From: Phallus indusiatus
Taxonomy: Eukaryota; Basidiomycota; Agaricomycetes; Phallales; Phallaceae
Reading direction: 5' to 3'
DNA: 64,000 nucleotides
NCBI GenBank assembly: GCA_027605045.1
Contig: JAQFWX010000080.1
Location: 1-64,000, forward strand
Part shown: one piece after another, positions 62,208 to 64,000 of the stretch
How positions within the stretch are numbered: the stretch's first letter is position 1
Layout of the letters: each line of letters begins with the position of its first letter
Translations under genes and position numbers: made by a program
Notes under the pieces: generated by a model
The model's input: only the letters and a program-made list of their open reading frames with translations
The model's database searches: none
Told to the model about the DNA's origin: nothing

Positions 62208-63875
62208 ATGCTAGTTGTGTTTGACAATGACTGTCTTTTGCATGATCCCCCTTATGAAACATTGTCTGGATACCGCGTTCCATATTTTGAGTCTCCTGCT
62301 CGCTATCGTGCTATTAGGAAGGCATTGGAGCTCTCAAATGACAAATTCACATTTATACAGTCAGAGTCAGATACTGACATCCGTCGTCATATAGCAAACG
62401 TGAGTCTTATATAAAATCGGATTGGTTATATCTCATCCTGATCCTAGGCGCACCGGGAAGACTACATTACATATATAGAAAAAGCACACGCAGAGTGGAT
62501 AGCTGATGGTGGAAATCCAGTTCAGTGAAATATATAAATGTACATTATCGGATTTTGTCTGCTCATATTCCGAATTAGGACGGTGTTTTTCCGGATACTT
62601 TTCTCCATCAGCGGCTACCTAACCCCATCACGAATATTTCGACCTTAAGACCAATTGCTAAAGCGGGTCAGTGATCATTCCGTCCTTTGAAGTTACCCTT
62701 GGATCTCACAATTAGTTTGGAGATAGGCTGTTATTGGTATTACTTCATAGCTTCCTAACAAAATTCTTATTCTAAGTCAATTCACAAGTTTCGATTTGAG
62801 TACTCCGATCACAGCCGGTCGGTAAACTTATGTTGCATGCTATCGAAATTGATCTGTGGTGACTTTATAGACACGTTTAAGTCTGCTGTGGCTGCTGCCA
62901 AAGTTGCCTTGACTGCAGCCAGACAGTTGATAATGTATGGAGGGAATGGAGCCGAAACTCACCCGTATGGTGTGTTTGCTTTAACGTATGATGGAAGCTC
63001 TTTCAAATTTTCTAACCAGCCACGCCTAATCATTACATTTTTCGTTAGTCGACCTCCCGGTCATCACGCAGGTTTATCTGTTTGTGGTGGATATTGTTAT
63101 TTTAACAATGCTGCAATTGCGGCCCGCTTTCTCCAAAGCCGGCCTCCCGCGTCTACCTTATCTGCGAATCCTGCAAAGATTGCCATATTAGATATAGATT
63201 ATCACCACGGGAATGGTAGTAAGTCTCCTTAATTATACACTCTCAACCTTAGTCATTCTTCTTCACTGGAGCTGACCTCCTGGACGCAGCCCAGGAAATT
63301 TTTTATGAGGATCCAGATGTCTTCTATGTGTCAATCCACGCCACAGAAGACTACCCATGTAAGTTTTTAGATGATGATCGTGTTTTCTTTTGAATAGATG
63401 ACATCAGACTTGACCGGTTTCCCCGAGGAGAAGGGGAGTGGAAAAGGTTTGGGCTATAATCTAAACATCCCCCTTCCACGTGGTACGACGGGAGACATGG
63501 AGTATTACGATGCCCTTCTCGGAGCCATTGCAAAGATACGCGATTATGATCCAGCTTACCTGCTCGTTAGGTTGCATCCTAAGTTGACTTTCTGTAAATA
63601 TCTGATCTAAAACAATTTCCCCTCGCAGCCTTGGGGTTGATACCTTCAAAGATGACCCTATAAGTGACTTCAAACTCACACAAGAAGGTTACGCTCGAGT
63701 GGGCAAAGCGATTTCGGGTATCTCGAAGCCTACTTTATTCATAATGGAAGGGTAAGTTCTTTTTGTTTGAATAGCCATCGATTACTAATATAATCCCATT
63801 TGAAGAGGATATGATCTAACGACGATAGGAGATAACGTGAGGACAGTCCTCGAAAGTTTTCAAGAGAGGTCCTGA
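62208..63875 (+). CDS. Histone deacetylase-superfamily amidohydrolase, acetylpolyamine-amidohydrolase-like
   Basis: Zinc-dependent deacetylase of the arginase/HDAC fold. The ATG at 62208 gives MLVVFDNDCLLHDPPYETLS and GYRVPYFESPARYRAIRKAL. The HDPP-E plus FESPxR pattern resembles bacterial acetylpolyamine amidohydrolases and class II HDACs rather than Rpd3-type HDACs. Core motifs: GVFALTRPPGHHAGLSVCGG (spliced across a 3n intron, 62986-63048), YCYFNNAAIAARFLQ, ILDIDYHHGNGTQEIFY (zinc-ligand Asp and His), YFTGFPEEKGSGKGLGYNLN, SLGVDTFKDDPISDFKLTQE, GYARVGKAI and FIMEGGYDLTTIGDNVRTVL. The catalytic His pair, ligands and Gly-Gly-Tyr are present, so it is probably active. The stop is TGA at 63873-63875, inside the window. 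The substrate (polyamine, protein or other amide) is not decided by sequence alone. Confidence 0.87.
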
Positions 63876-64000
63876 ACCTACTAGAATACGTGAATTTCTC
63901 CAATAAATTCCATCCCGAATTAAAAGTTTCTGTCTATCTGCTGCACAAATACTCCTTTCACTTTATTTTGTCGTCTGGGGCATGTGGCGATAATATAGGG

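Overview
This window is nuclear DNA of a filamentous fungus, most likely a basidiomycete and probably Agaricomycotina. The evidence is densely interrupted genes, very short GT-AG introns (mostly 45-70 nt) with CTRAC-like branch points, compact head-to-head gene pairs, and a conserved eukaryotic gene set that includes ARP2/3, PAN3, TFIIE, complex I, a CRIB-domain kinase and a RasGEF. I see no CRISPR array, operon, intact transposon, rRNA or tRNA.

Layout. 0.2-2.3 kb: NHP6-type HMG-box protein and an AN1 zinc-finger/UBL protein, both minus. 2.4-9.2 kb: PAK-like CRIB kinase and complex I flavoprotein NDUFV1, both plus. 9.4-14.3 kb: GPI-type secreted acid phosphatase and a MAPK-phosphatase-like protein, both minus. 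14.5-17.0 kb: ARPC5 and choline-phosphate cytidylyltransferase, both plus. 17.2-21.3 kb: TFIIE-beta (minus) head to head with PAN3 (plus). 22.2-31.1 kb: a histone-fold TAF-like protein and a 2077-residue RasGEF, both minus. 32.2-36.5 kb: OXA1 (minus) head to head with an RRM plus RanBP2 zinc-finger protein (plus). 36.5-41.4 kb: a 4.9 kb stretch without recognisable genes. 41.4-43.8 kb: dihydrolipoyl dehydrogenase (minus) head to head with a 98-residue orphan (plus). 45.5-49.0 kb: a 190-residue orphan (minus) and an aldo/keto reductase (plus). 49.7-56.5 kb: a YML020W-like hydrolase and a TLDc/OXR1 protein, both minus. 56.8-63.9 kb: GH38 alpha-mannosidase (minus) head to head with an HDAC-superfamily amidohydrolase (plus).

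The genes form no pathway cluster. Themes recur, but they are ordinary for a housekeeping region: mitochondrial energy metabolism (NDUFV1, OXA1, LPD1), transcription and mRNA turnover (NHP6, TFIIE-beta, TAF-like, PAN3), and signalling (CRIB kinase, MAPK phosphatase, RasGEF).

The strongest unexpected signal concerns the sequence itself. In at least six conserved genes the reading frame breaks in a way repaired by adding exactly one base, usually in a short homopolymer. For three of these genes I added up the exon lengths, and the totals become divisible by three only after the missing base or bases are counted. This looks like systematic single-base deletion in the assembly rather than gene decay. 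I found no convincing undescribed system. The best biological leads are a CRIB kinase with DLS in place of DFG, two orphan genes, an acetylpolyamine-amidohydrolase-like HDAC protein, several stop-free introns of 3n length inside catalytic domains, and the gene-free 4.9 kb stretch rich in TGTATGTA/TACATA words.
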